Part shown: piece by piece, positions 34,174-44,092 of the stretch | Layout: every line of letters begins with the position of its first letter | How positions within the stretch are numbered: position 1 is the first letter of the stretch | Source of the DNA: an uncultured Novosphingobium sp. | GTDB lineage: Bacteria; Pseudomonadota; Alphaproteobacteria; Sphingomonadales; Sphingomonadaceae | DNA: 56,233 nt | Assembly: GCA_946886365.1 (NCBI GenBank) | Contig: CAMPIM010000003.1 | Span: 1 to 56,233, forward strand | Direction of reading: 5' to 3' | Program-made: the position numbers and the translations under genes | The notes under the pieces: model-generated | Told to the model about the DNA's origin: nothing | What the model saw: the letters and a program-made list of their open reading frames with translations, nothing else | Databases searched by the model: none

Positions 34174-34512
34174 TCAGCTGCCAGAGCCGGGCTCGGGCGA
34201 GAAGAACTTCTCCAGCTTGTTCTCGACGCCCTTCATATCATCAGCGTCGGCGGGCGCGTCGCCCTTGACGGTGATATTGGGCCATTCAGCCGAGAATTTG
34301 GTGTTGAGTTCCAGCCACTTCTCCAGGCCATTCTCCGTATCGGGCAGAATGGCTTCGGCAGGGCATTCAGGCTCGCACACGCCGCAATCGATGCATTCGT
34401 TGGGATTGATGACCAACATGTTCTCGCCCTCGTAGAAACAATCGACGGGGCAGACCTCGACGCAATCCATATATTTGCAGCGGATGCAGTTGTCGGTCAC
34501 GACATAGGTCAT
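34174..34512 (-). CDS. fdxA: Seven-iron ferredoxin FdxA
   Basis: A 112-residue ferredoxin. The N-terminal Cys motifs [20 protein letters not shown] and [16 protein letters not shown] bind one [3Fe-4S] and one [4Fe-4S] cluster, as in Azotobacter FdI and rhizobial FdxA. The C-terminal 45 residues are acidic and helical ([18 protein letters not shown]), also normal for the family. It transfers electrons to unknown partners. It lies 84 nt downstream of the S4-protein gene and probably shares the helicase transcript. Confidence 0.94.
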   Translation of the reverse strand: MTYVVTDNCIRCKYMDCVEVCPVDCFYEGENMLVINPNECIDCGVCEPECPAEAILPDTENGLEKWLELNTKFSAEWPNITVKGDAPADADDMKGVENKLEKFFSPEPGSGS

Positions 34513-34596
34513 GGATCAGCACTCTATAGGGGTTCGACAGCGGCGGCCCTGCTATGCTCGGCGCGCGCGAAGGTCAATGAGGATATTTTTGTCTCC

Positions 34597-34893
34597 CTAA
34601 TCGCCCAGCTTCAGTTCCTCATAACATGTCTGAGCTTCTGGTGCTGGCCCCCTGCGTCCCGGAAGCTCCACGACACGGACCACGCGTACCCCGCTGGGGT
34701 GGGGAAATGTGATGAGATCGCCCGCGCGCACGGGCGAATGGGCGCGCTCGATGCGGCGGCCATTCAGGCGGATATGACCCTCTTCGGCCAACTTCTGCGC
34801 CACCGGCCGGCTTTTGGCGAGCCGGGCGAACCACAGGAATTTGTCGATGCGCAGGCTCGGTCCATGATTACCGAGGGGCGCGCCTTCAGCCAT
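34597..34893 (-). CDS. S4-domain RNA-binding protein (Hsp15-like)
   Basis: A 98-residue protein starting MAEGAPLGNH; its S4 domain (residues 12-62) has SLRIDKFLWFARLAKSRPVA and EEGHIRLNGRRIERAH. It ends with a short Arg/Pro-rich tail. Hsp15 (HslR) of E. coli binds stalled 50S-peptidyl-tRNA complexes, and this protein has the same core. The start lies inside the end of the helicase gene (8-nt overlap), so translation is coupled to it. A longer frame exists upstream but fully overlaps helicase sequence. Confidence 0.85.
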   Translation of the reverse strand: MAEGAPLGNHGPSLRIDKFLWFARLAKSRPVAQKLAEEGHIRLNGRRIERAHSPVRAGDLITFPHPSGVRVVRVVELPGRRGPAPEAQTCYEELKLGD

Positions 34894-37489
34894 TGCGGCC
34901 AAGAAGCTCCGCCAGGCCCGCAAAGGCATTGTTGCCCACTGGCGCCGCCGCTCCAGTCGAAGCGGGGCGGGAAGGTGTGCCACGCGCAGGTGCGCTGCGC
35001 CGGTTAGGCCCACGGGCGTGCTGTTGATCCGGCCGTGCCTTCTGCCGCCCCCGGAATGTCCAGTTCGCGCCGCCTTCGGTCGTTGCCTCGACAGGGCGGA
35101 ATCCAGCCAGGCGCATCAATTGCAGGAAAGCAGGTTCGTTGAGGCCGAGCGAGACGATCTGTGGGCTTTGCGCGGTGAAGGCCTCGCCCTTCGCGATCGC
35201 TTCATGGGCGGCGCGAGCCATGCGTTCCGCCATGTCGATTCGCAGCATCTGATCGTCGAAGCCGCGGAAGCCAGCGATCCGGGCGCCCATCTGTTCCGCC
35301 TTTTCGCCCGTGGGGATCAGCGTCAGGCCGGGCAGGGGCAGGGGAAGGCATGGTTTGGCGATGCGTGCCGCCAGCAGCGCCGCGCGCCACCTTGCCGCTC
35401 CGGGCTTCAGAAGTCCCGGATGATAGATGTCGAGCACCCCGATATCGATGCCCGCACGACGCAGAAGGTGACGTTGGTCCTTGTCCAGATGGTTGAGCGC
35501 CGAATCGAGATCGATCCTCGCCATGACGCCGCCAGCGTCGGCCAGTTGAGCGAACACCGCCCGTACCACCGCAGGAACTTCCGGGTCGGCCGCGCTGGCC
35601 GCCATCTTCACGAGGGGCAGAAGATGCTTTTCCTTTTGCGCCTCCACCCAGCTTGTGAGGCGCGCGGTCACCTGCTTCTGCACATCCTGGCCAAGCGCCA
35701 GAAGGCCGCGATCAAGCCGTATTTCCGGCGCCAGCAGCGAGGGGCCGACGAGCAGCGCCGCCACGGCATTGCCCTGCCAACCGATACCCGGCGCCTGTCC
35801 CGGCTCGTCCATCAGCACGAAATCAGTGTCGGGCGCGCCCAGCAATTCGTCAGCCTTCACTCGTAATATCCTTCCAAGACGGCGTTCCGCCGCCGCCAGC
35901 AGCATCTTTCTATCCTGATGCCGCGTAGCCGGATCGACCGAGAAACGAAATCCGTCAAGTCGCCCGATCGTCTCACCATCGACGCAGACCGTCCCGTCCT
36001 GCTCCACATCGACAGGTAAATTGCTGGCGTCCTGCCCCATGTCGCGCAACAGTATAGCGGTGCGGCGGTCGACAAAACGCTGTGTCAGCGCCGTATGCAA
36101 GGCGTCGGAAAGCCTTTCCTCCAGAGCGCGCGTCCGCTCTGCCATCTCCGCCGGATGGGCCAGCCAGTCGGGGCGGTGCGCGATATAGGACCAGGTGCGG
36201 GCGGCGGCGATCCGTCCCGATAGCGTGTCGATGTCGCCCTGCACCGAATCGAGCCGCGCCAGTTGCTGAGCAAACCAGTCGCGCGGGATGTGGCCCTGAC
36301 CTTCGGACAGGAAACGCCAGATACGGCCCACGGTGCGCGCATGATGTTCAGCGCCCAGTTTCTGGAAGTCGGGCAGTCCGCATGCGGCCCACAGCCTTTC
36401 GACGGCCTTCTTCCCCTTAACCCGGTCGATGACCAGCGGATCGTCGGACAGCCGCCGGAGCACCGCCAGGTCCACCGCTTCGGGCGCTGCTCGCAGCTCG
36501 TCACGGTCGGGGCGCGTCTCCAGCTCCATGATGAGGCGGCTGACGCTGTCCATGCGCGGCTTTCCTTCGCGCCAGAAGAGTTGCTCGACGGGCGGGAAGC
36601 GATGCGCTTCGATCGCCTCTATCTCTTCGGGCGTGAAGGCCGCGTCGCCATCTTCATGACCAAGGCTACCGAAGGTCCCGTCCTTGTGATGCCGCCCGGC
36701 CCGACCCGCGATCTGGGCCATTTCCGATACGGTCAGCCGCCGCGTCCGCCGCCCGTCGAACTTGCGCAGCGATGCGAAGGCGACATGCGCCACGTCCAGA
36801 TTGAGTCCCATGCCGATCGCGTCGGTCGCGACCAGATAATCGACCTCGCCATTCAGGAACATCTGCACCTGAGCATTGCGGGTGCGGGGCGACAGCGCGC
36901 CCATGACGACGGCAGCGCCGCCACGAAAACGCCGCAGCATCTCTGCCACGGCATAGACTTCCTCCGCCGAGAAAGCGACGACAGCCGATCGCTTCGGCAG
37001 GCGCGACAGCTTCTTCGCCCCGCCATAGGACAGCGTCGAAAAGCGCGGGCGGCTGACGATTTCCACACCCGGCACCAGTGCTTTCACCACCCGGCCGATG
37101 CTGGCCGACCCCAGGATCATGGTCTCCTCCCGACCACGCGCCCGCAGCAGTCGGTCGGTAAATATATGCCCACGCTCAGGATCGGAACCCAGTTGCGCCT
37201 CGTCCAGCGCGACAAAGGCATAGTCACCATCCAGCGGCATCGATTCGGCCGTGCAAAGATAATAAAGCGCACCGGGAGGGACGATCTTCTCTTCCCCCGT
37301 GATCAGCGCGACCTGACCCGGACCCTTGATGGCGACGACGCGGTCGTAAACTTCGCGCGCCAGCAAACGGAGCGGAAAGCCCATCATCCCGCTGGAATGA
37401 CCGCACATGCGCTCGACGGCCAAATGCGTCTTGCCGGTATTGGTGGGACCCAGCACGGCTGTGACGGGCGATCGGGCAAATTGAGCCAT
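34886..37489 (-). CDS. SUV3/MgpS-like DEAD-type RNA helicase
   Basis: An 867-residue protein starting MAQFARSPVTAVLGPTNTGK; Walker A (GPTNTGKTHL) begins about residue 14. DEAQLGSDPERGH is motif II, and ATDAIGMGLNL with QIAGRAGRH are motifs V and VI. The C-terminal half is helical and the last 60 residues are Arg/Pro/Ala-rich, probably RNA-binding. GAGAGG just before the ATG supports the start over a TTG 72 nt earlier. The family is close to mitochondrial SUV3, an RNA helicase working with degradation enzymes. Its stop overlaps the S4-protein start, suggesting joint action in RNA handling. Confidence 0.9.
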   Translation of the reverse strand: MAQFARSPVTAVLGPTNTGKTHLAVERMCGHSSGMMGFPLRLLAREVYDRVVAIKGPGQVALITGEEKIVPPGALYYLCTAESMPLDGDYAFVALDEAQLGSDPERGHIFTDRLLRARGREETMILGSASIGRVVKALVPGVEIVSRPRFSTLSYGGAKKLSRLPKRSAVVAFSAEEVYAVAEMLRRFRGGAAVVMGALSPRTRNAQVQMFLNGEVDYLVATDAIGMGLNLDVAHVAFASLRKFDGRRTRRLTVSEMAQIAGRAGRHHKDGTFGSLGHEDGDAAFTPEEIEAIEAHRFPPVEQLFWREGKPRMDSVSRLIMELETRPDRDELRAAPEAVDLAVLRRLSDDPLVIDRVKGKKAVERLWAACGLPDFQKLGAEHHARTVGRIWRFLSEGQGHIPRDWFAQQLARLDSVQGDIDTLSGRIAAARTWSYIAHRPDWLAHPAEMAERTRALEERLSDALHTALTQRFVDRRTAILLRDMGQDASNLPVDVEQDGTVCVDGETIGRLDGFRFSVDPATRHQDRKMLLAAAERRLGRILRVKADELLGAPDTDFVLMDEPGQAPGIGWQGNAVAALLVGPSLLAPEIRLDRGLLALGQDVQKQVTARLTSWVEAQKEKHLLPLVKMAASAADPEVPAVVRAVFAQLADAGGVMARIDLDSALNHLDKDQRHLLRRAGIDIGVLDIYHPGLLKPGAARWRAALLAARIAKPCLPLPLPGLTLIPTGEKAEQMGARIAGFRGFDDQMLRIDMAERMARAAHEAIAKGEAFTAQSPQIVSLGLNEPAFLQLMRLAGFRPVEATTEGGANWTFRGRQKARPDQQHARGPNRRSAPARGTPSRPASTGAAAPVGNNAFAGLAELLGRNG

Positions 37490-37662
37490 GATCCTCTCTA
37501 TGTCGGGGATGAGTGCAGCGAGAGCAAGGGGAAGGGCGCGATTCTCCTTTGGGCTATGCAACTTCAGTTGTTCAACGGCTGAAGGGCACGTTTCGTCGCT
37601 TGAACATGGTTAAAAAATCCGTCTTTATTTGACTTTAACCCTATGCGTTCACAACAGTGCCC

Positions 37663-39249
37663 ATGAACGCGCGGCGGGGGTCGGGCGAAATTTCAGCCCG
37701 TGGGGGGCTTTTTCAAGTGTTTCACGGTAGCCAGTTCAGTCCTCAGCAGGGGGGCGCATCCGCTTCCCTTTGGGTGACTGACGCCATCGGCAAGGGGGCG
37801 TTTACGACCGCCGATGCGCGTGACTGGCGCACCCGCCTGCGCGACTGGGCTGATGATGTCGAACTGGTCCCCGATCTTGGCCAGCGAGTGGGCAGCCGTA
37901 CATGGTTTCGCGGGCTTGCTACCTGTTTTGGGCTTTGCGCATCGGCGCTGTACCTCTCCCCCGGCTTTCAACCTCTGCCCGGCGAACCGGAGCCACTGCT
38001 CGCTCAACCGCAGTTCGAGGAAGTGCGCAGCCAGATGATCACGCCGCTCGCCATGGGCGCGGACAGCGGACGGCGCATGGGGCCGACCGACGCCGTCCAA
38101 CCTCTGCGCGAAACGCCCGAACGTCCGCAGATCGAATTGCGCGCGCAGATAGGTGGAAGTGATTCGCTTAGCCGGGCCTTGGCGAGGGCAGGGGTCAGCA
38201 ATGCGGACGCCGCTCAGGTCATGGCGCTCGCCAGCGGCGATTTAGCCAAGGGGCTGAAGCCGGGTACGCCGCTCGACATCGTGCTTGGCCGCCGCGCCAG
38301 CCGCGACATGCCCCGGCCGCTGGACCATCTCGCCTTCCGCGCCCGGCTCGACCTGGCGCTGGAGATCAATCGCGTGGGCGGGCTGCTGCAAGTGAAGCGC
38401 ACGGCCATCCATGTCGATGACACGCCGCTGCGCATTCAGGGCGTAATCGGCGACAGCATCTATCAATCCGCGCGCGCGGCTGGCGCGCCGCCCAAGGCGA
38501 TCCAGAGCTTCCTGCGCGTCATTGCGCAGCAGGTCGATCTGGGGTCAATCCACAGCGGCGACCGCTACGACATCATCACTGAATATCGCCGGGCGGCAAC
38601 CGGGGATGTCGAAGTAGGCGACCTGTTGTTCGCTGGCCTGCACCGAGCCAGCGGCCGGGGCATCGACATGCTCAAATGGACCACCGACGGCCGCAGCCAA
38701 TGGTTCGAAGCGTCCGGCGTCGGGGAACGGCGCGGCGTGCTGTCCGCGCCGGTGCAAGGCCGCATGTCCTCTGGCTTTGGCATGCGCCGCCATCCCATCC
38801 TTGGCTATACGCGCATGCATGCGGGCATCGACTTTGCCGCCGCCTATGGCTCGCCCATCTATGCCGCGACCGATGGCGTCGTATCCTATTCGGGACGCCA
38901 TGGTGGTCATGGCAGTTATGTCCGGCTGGAACATGGCAACGGCCTTGCCACCGGCTATGCCCATATGAGCCGCATCGCCGCGCGCTATGGACAGCGTGTC
39001 CGTCAGGGGCAGGTCATCGGCTATGTCGGTTCAAGCGGCCTTTCGACGGGCCCGCATCTCCATTACGAACTGTATCGCAGCGGCCGAACGGTGAACCCGC
39101 TTTCGGTCAAATTCACCACGACGGCTCAGCTTGCCGGGGGAGAACTGGCGGCTTTCCGGAACCGGCTGAGGCAGTTGAAGAGCCTACGCGTCGGCGTGCC
39201 GGTTACCATCGCGCAAAGCAAGCCGCAGGCTGCTGCGCCCACCCTATAA
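37663..39249 (+). CDS. M23-family (LytM) murein endopeptidase
   Basis: A 528-residue protein. A cytoplasmic N-terminus, one membrane anchor (about 82-100), a spacer, a LysM/OapA-like region (about 165-330) and a C-terminal LytM peptidase domain (about 365-495). Zinc ligands are seen in RMHAGIDFAAAYGSP (H-x3-D) and HLHYEL (HxH). These enzymes cut peptide cross-links of peptidoglycan or act as activators of amidases; all ligands look intact, so it is probably active. I start at ATG 37663; a GTG at 37657 is the alternative and neither has a strong ribosome site. It is divergent from the helicase. Confidence 0.88.
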   Translation: MNARRGSGEISARGGLFQVFHGSQFSPQQGGASASLWVTDAIGKGAFTTADARDWRTRLRDWADDVELVPDLGQRVGSRTWFRGLATCFGLCASALYLSPGFQPLPGEPEPLLAQPQFEEVRSQMITPLAMGADSGRRMGPTDAVQPLRETPERPQIELRAQIGGSDSLSRALARAGVSNADAAQVMALASGDLAKGLKPGTPLDIVLGRRASRDMPRPLDHLAFRARLDLALEINRVGGLLQVKRTAIHVDDTPLRIQGVIGDSIYQSARAAGAPPKAIQSFLRVIAQQVDLGSIHSGDRYDIITEYRRAATGDVEVGDLLFAGLHRASGRGIDMLKWTTDGRSQWFEASGVGERRGVLSAPVQGRMSSGFGMRRHPILGYTRMHAGIDFAAAYGSPIYAATDGVVSYSGRHGGHGSYVRLEHGNGLATGYAHMSRIAARYGQRVRQGQVIGYVGSSGLSTGPHLHYELYRSGRTVNPLSVKFTTTAQLAGGELAAFRNRLRQLKSLRVGVPVTIAQSKPQAAAPTL

Positions 39250-39296
39250 GCATTTAGCTGCTTCCCGTAATTGGGCCGCTTCGCTAACCCGCCTCC

Positions 39297-40079
39297 ATGA
39301 CCAAGATCACCGCCCTGCTGCTCGCCGGATCGCGCCCCGGTTCCGATCCTCTGGCGCAGGCAGCCGGGGTCGCGGTAAAGCCTCTCGCGCCTGTGGCGGG
39401 CGAGCCGATGATCAATTACCCCGCGCGGGCGCTGCTCGCGCATCCATCGGTCGGACAGGTCGTCATTCTCACGCAGACGCCGGAGCTATATCGCGCCGAT
39501 CCCGCCACAGCCTGGCTTGGCGAAGACCCGCGCGTCCGCTTCGAACAAAGCGGCAGCGGTATAGCGTCCACATTGCTGGGCCTCCTGCAACGGCCAGACC
39601 TCCCTTTTCCGCTGCTCGTCACCACGGCGGATCATGTTCTGCTCGACGCCGACATGCTCGACCAATTTGTGGCCGAGGCAGAAGGGGCCGACATCGCGGT
39701 GGCGATGGTCGAACGGGCGACCTTGCTTGCTCGCCACCCCTCGTCGCGGCGGACCTGGCTCAAATTCAGGGACGGCTGGTGGTCTGGCGCCAACCTCTTC
39801 TGGTTGGGCAGCGCCAAGGCGCGCGCCGTCATCGCCCTCTGGCAAGAGGTTGAGCAGGACCGCAAAAAGGGTTGGAAGATCCTTTCCGCATTCGGTCCGG
39901 TCGCCTTGCTCGGTGCGGTGCTGCGCCTCTCAACGCTACATGGCGGCATAGCGCGTATCGGCCGTCGCTTTGGCCTCGTCGCCCGACTGGTGCCCATGCG
40001 CAAGGCGGAAGCCTGCATCGACGCGGACAAGGTTGAGGATGTGGTGCTGATCGAACAGATATTGAGCGACCGCGCCTAA
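39297..40079 (+). CDS. MobA-like nucleotidyltransferase-domain protein
   Basis: A 260-residue protein of the NTP-transferase GT-A fold. LLLAGSRPGSDPLAQAAGVA is the altered nucleotide-binding loop (usual LAGGxGxRMG), KPLAPVAGEPMINYPARAL follows, and TTADHVLLDADMLDQF is the metal-binding region. The signature loop departs from MobA, so I do not call molybdenum cofactor function. The C-terminal 60 residues are a helical extension. It follows the endopeptidase by 47 nt and may share its transcript. The substrate is unknown; sugar- or alditol-phosphate activation is possible. Confidence 0.72.
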   Translation: MTKITALLLAGSRPGSDPLAQAAGVAVKPLAPVAGEPMINYPARALLAHPSVGQVVILTQTPELYRADPATAWLGEDPRVRFEQSGSGIASTLLGLLQRPDLPFPLLVTTADHVLLDADMLDQFVAEAEGADIAVAMVERATLLARHPSSRRTWLKFRDGWWSGANLFWLGSAKARAVIALWQEVEQDRKKGWKILSAFGPVALLGAVLRLSTLHGGIARIGRRFGLVARLVPMRKAEACIDADKVEDVVLIEQILSDRA

Positions 40080-40115
40080 ACTTTCGTGCTGTTATACCGC
40101 CACCTCTCCTCTCAT

Positions 40116-40238
40116 CCGTTCGCCCTGAGCCTGTCGAGCCGAAGGCCGGCGAAGCCAACGGCTTCACTATCTTTTCAGAAAGGAAAGGGCTTCGACATTT
40201 GAACGAGACAGGCGGCTCGTTCAAACAGCCCGAACGGG
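40116..40238. repeat. Palindromic intergenic repeat, copy B
   Basis: Same layout as copy A: CCGTTCGCCCTGAGCCTGTC on the left and CGAACGGG on the right, with GGGCTTCGACAT and GAACGAG / CTCGTTC inside. It carries an extra internal hairpin, GAAGCCAACGGCTTC, near 40151-40165. It lies between the nucleotidyltransferase gene and sdhB and is the most diverged of the three in length. Confidence 0.85.
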
Positions 40239-40359
40239 TCGAGAGATTCAGATTGAACGCTCTCTAATCTAACCACCAAAAATCGCTTCATGCTTTTGCT
40301 GCTTTGATGGGTAGCAAATGGCGAAACGAGGCGCTAAGGGCCTCTGGCGCGCGCCCCCA

Positions 40360-40365
40360 TATAAT
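40360..40365 (+). promoter_or_regulatory. Candidate -10 element of sdhB
   Basis: A perfect TATAAT lies about 30 nt before the sdhB ATG. No convincing -35 word sits 16-18 nt upstream, so the assignment is tentative. A GGAGGA ribosome site follows before the start. Confidence 0.35.
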
Positions 40366-40395
40366 TATTGGCGCGGACGGAGGACATCTTAAACC

Positions 40396-41184
40396 ATGGC
40401 CGAATTCACCCTGCCCAAGAACAGCAAGATTTCCGGTAAGGGCGTGACCCACAAGGCGCCTGACGGTGCGAGCAACGTCAAGAGCTTCAAGGTCTATCGC
40501 TACGATCCCGACTCGGGTCAGAATCCGCGCTATGATACGTTCGAGATTGACCTCGACAATTGCGGTCCGATGGTCCTCGACGCGCTGTTGAAGATCAAGA
40601 ATGAATATGATCCGACGCTGACCTTCCGCCGTTCCTGCCGCGAAGGCATTTGCGGTTCCTGTTCGATGAACATGAATGGCAAGAACGGCCTTGCCTGCAC
40701 CACCTCGATCGAGGAGTGCGCGGGCAAGGAAGTGCGCGTCACGCCGCTGCCGCACATGGATGTGATCAAGGACCTCGTCCCCGATTTCACGCATTTCTAT
40801 GCGCAGTACAATTCGATCAAGCCTTGGCTGCAAACCGTCAGCCCCGCGCCCAGCGGCAAGGAACGGCTCCAGTCGCCCGCAGACCGCGAAAAGCTCGACG
40901 GCCTGTATGAATGCATTCTGTGCGCCTGCTGCTCGACCAGCTGCCCCAGCTACTGGTGGAACTCCGACAAGTTTCTCGGCCCCGCCATCCTGCTTCAGGC
41001 CTATCGCTGGCTGGCTGACAGCCGTGACGAATTTACCGGCGAGCGCCTCGATGAGCTGGAAGATCCCTTCCGCCTCTATCGCTGCCACACCATCATGAAC
41101 TGCGCGAATGTCTGTCCCAAGGGTCTGAGCCCTGCCAAGGCGATCGCGGAGACCAAGAAGATGATGGTCGAACGGCAGCTTTAA
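40396..41184 (+). CDS. sdhB: Succinate dehydrogenase iron-sulfur subunit
   Basis: A 262-residue protein with the full set of cluster ligands. [15 protein letters not shown] holds the [2Fe-2S] part, [17 protein letters not shown] and [18 protein letters not shown] hold the [4Fe-4S] and [3Fe-4S] clusters. It is the electron wire of complex II between SdhA flavin and quinone. GGAGGA precedes the ATG. No sdhC, sdhD or sdhA lies within the window on either side; its neighbours are a repeat and a thioesterase. Confidence 0.96.
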   Translation: MAEFTLPKNSKISGKGVTHKAPDGASNVKSFKVYRYDPDSGQNPRYDTFEIDLDNCGPMVLDALLKIKNEYDPTLTFRRSCREGICGSCSMNMNGKNGLACTTSIEECAGKEVRVTPLPHMDVIKDLVPDFTHFYAQYNSIKPWLQTVSPAPSGKERLQSPADREKLDGLYECILCACCSTSCPSYWWNSDKFLGPAILLQAYRWLADSRDEFTGERLDELEDPFRLYRCHTIMNCANVCPKGLSPAKAIAETKKMMVERQL

Positions 41185-41188
41185 TCCA

Positions 41189-41650
41189 GTGGGCGATAAT
41201 GCTGGTCCTGTAAGCCTGGTGCTGGAAGGTCCGTGGGCTGACTGGCTGCGCTGGAGCGATCCGGTTCCGGAGACGTTCCTCAGCACATCCGTCGGCCCCA
41301 GCTATTCGCAAGGTGCCGGTGATCGCCGCGCCACGGTGATGCTGGAAACCCGTCCATCGCACGCCAATCGCAACGGCGCGCTGCATGGCGGCTTTCTCGC
41401 GGCCTTTGCCGACCATGCTTATTTCGCGGCGCTGGCGGCCATGGGGCGTCCCGAGCAGGCTGCTGCCGTCACTGTCGATCTTTCCATGCAATATTGCGGC
41501 TCCGGTAAAGTCGGCCAGGCGTTGCGCGCCGATGTCGAGGTTTTGCAGGAAACCGGGCGATTATTCTTCATGCGGCTGACCCTGCATCAGGATGACGGGC
41601 TGGTCGCGTCCTCGACCGCCACGGTGCGAAAGGTGCCGGTTCCCAAATGA
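41189..41650 (+). CDS. PaaI/hotdog-fold thioesterase
   Basis: A 153-residue hotdog protein. HANRNGALHGGFLAAFADHA carries the conserved HGG and the helix with the catalytic acid position, and AAAVTVDLSMQYCGSGKV is the next strand. The family hydrolyses acyl- or aryl-CoA thioesters, often phenylacetyl-CoA derivatives. The start is a GTG 4 nt after the sdhB stop; the ribosome site is weak. Its stop overlaps the zapE start by 4 nt (ATGA). Position suggests a housekeeping transcript; substrate unknown. Confidence 0.82.
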   Translation: MGDNAGPVSLVLEGPWADWLRWSDPVPETFLSTSVGPSYSQGAGDRRATVMLETRPSHANRNGALHGGFLAAFADHAYFAALAAMGRPEQAAAVTVDLSMQYCGSGKVGQALRADVEVLQETGRLFFMRLTLHQDDGLVASSTATVRKVPVPK

Positions 41651-42759
41651 GCAGCGTTATCGAGCGTTATCGCGCGCTCGTCGCGGCCGGGGAATTGCGT
41701 CCTGATCCGGATCAGCAGGCCGCCGCAGCACGGCTGAACGCGCTTCAGCAGGAATTGGAAGCGGCTCCCCCTCGCGGATCGACCTTGTGGAAATTGCTGC
41801 GAAAGGCGCCCGAACCGCCACGCGGGCTCTACATGTGGGGTGGCGTCGGCCGGGGCAAGTCGATGCTGATGGACCTGTTCTTCGACACCGTGCAGGTCAA
41901 GCGCAAGAAGCGCGCCCATTTCCATGAATTCATGCTCGACGTCCATGCACGGCTTGCCGAGGTCCGCAAGGCGGAAAAGGGCGATCCCATCCCGCCGGTC
42001 GTGGACTCGCTCGCCGAAGAGGCGCGGCTGCTCTGTTTTGACGAGATGGTCGTGAACAACATGGCGGACGCCGCCATCATGTCGCGTCTGTTCACCGGGC
42101 TGCTGGACAAGCGGGTGACGGTCGTCACGACCTCCAACCGTGCGCCGGATGAACTCTATAAGGACGGCCTCAATCGTCAGCTTTTCCTGCCGTTCATCGA
42201 CCTGATCAAGGAACGTCTGGACGTCCTGACCCTGGATGGGCCGACCGACTACCGGCTGGATCGTTTGGGAGACGCGCAGCTTTGGCATTCGCCCAATGGT
42301 CCAGCGGCTACCAAGGCGCTGTCCGAGGCGTTCTTCCGCCTTACCGACTATCCGGTGGAGGATCGGGCAAAGGTTCCTGTGGAGGACGTAAAGGTGCAGG
42401 GTGGGCGCACCTTGCACGTGCCAAAGAGCCTGAAGGGCGTGGCAGTCTTTTCCTTCAAGCGCCTATGTGCTGAGGCGCGCGGCGCGCCGGACTATCTGGC
42501 GATCGCGCGGCGCTTTCATACCGTCATCCTCGTCGGCATCCCGGTGCTGGGGACTGAGAACCGTAACGAAGCCGCCCGCTTCGTCACGCTGATCGACGCC
42601 TTGTACGAATATAAGGTCAAGCTGCTCGCATCGGCCGATGCGGAGCCCCCGCAGCTTTATCCTCGCGGCGACGGAGCGTTCGAATTCGAACGCACGGTTT
42701 CGCGCCTGATGGAAATGCAGTCGGACGACTATCTTGCCCTGGGGCACGGCCCGAAATAG
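41647..42759 (+). CDS. zapE: Cell division ATPase ZapE (AFG1-like)
   Basis: A 370-residue P-loop ATPase. Walker A WGGVGRGKSMLMDLFF near residue 60 and Walker B LCFDEMVV near residue 126, then TSNRAPDELYKDGLNRQLF, are the ZapE/AFG1 signature. ZapE binds FtsZ and shapes the Z ring in E. coli under low oxygen. The ATG overlaps the thioesterase stop. Length is normal. Confidence 0.92.
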   Translation: MSSVIERYRALVAAGELRPDPDQQAAAARLNALQQELEAAPPRGSTLWKLLRKAPEPPRGLYMWGGVGRGKSMLMDLFFDTVQVKRKKRAHFHEFMLDVHARLAEVRKAEKGDPIPPVVDSLAEEARLLCFDEMVVNNMADAAIMSRLFTGLLDKRVTVVTTSNRAPDELYKDGLNRQLFLPFIDLIKERLDVLTLDGPTDYRLDRLGDAQLWHSPNGPAATKALSEAFFRLTDYPVEDRAKVPVEDVKVQGGRTLHVPKSLKGVAVFSFKRLCAEARGAPDYLAIARRFHTVILVGIPVLGTENRNEAARFVTLIDALYEYKVKLLASADAEPPQLYPRGDGAFEFERTVSRLMEMQSDDYLALGHGPK

Positions 42760-42810
42760 CGCCAGTCGGTGCTGCGGGGCACTCATTCATCACATAGAAA
42801 ATGGCCCGGA

Positions 42811-42832
42811 CGCTTCCTTCTGAGAGGAAGCG
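42811..42832 (+). terminator. Hairpin after zapE
   Basis: CGCTTCCT and AGGAAGCG pair with a 6-nt loop, about 50 nt after the stop. There is no T-run, so it is a weak terminator candidate. The remaining part of the 270-nt gap to mdh is AT-rich and must hold the mdh promoter. Confidence 0.45.
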
Positions 42833-43025
42833 CCCGGCAGGTGGCCGCTGCGGGACAAGTCAGCGCCAGGGTAGAAGCGCGTAACGAACAGGGGCGAAAA
42901 GAGCATTAATGCAACTGCGAATGAATTGCAAAGATAAATCTCCCAAACCCCGTTTAGTTGGTTGAATCATTAATGAGATCGGCTTAAGCGGGCGGGCAAT
43001 CCCAATTTCCGTGCTTGGAGGATGA

Positions 43026-43994
<969 letters not shown>

Positions 43995-44012
43995 GCTGAC
44001 AAGCTGCACCGA

Positions 44013-44045
44013 CATACCCCAGGTGAGTGAGCAGCCTGGGGTGTG
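44013..44045 (+). other. Intergenic hairpin between mdh and sucD
   Basis: CATACCCCAGG and CCTGGGGTGTG form an 11-bp stem with one G-T pair and an 11-nt loop. No T-run follows, so it is more likely to protect or process the mRNA, or to pause polymerase, than to end transcription fully. Confidence 0.55.
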
Positions 44046-44092
44046 CCGCCTTCACCTGAAGTGCCACCTCCACAGAATGCAAAGGGACTGAC

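Noticed and set aside
34160..34512. fdxA as part of a nitrogen-fixation or electron-bifurcation locus
   Set aside because: The neighbours (carD, S4, helicase) are housekeeping, and the same neighbourhood is familiar from alphaproteobacteria.
36263..37582. 439-residue plus-strand frame
   Set aside because: Antisense to the helicase; no protein-like motif.
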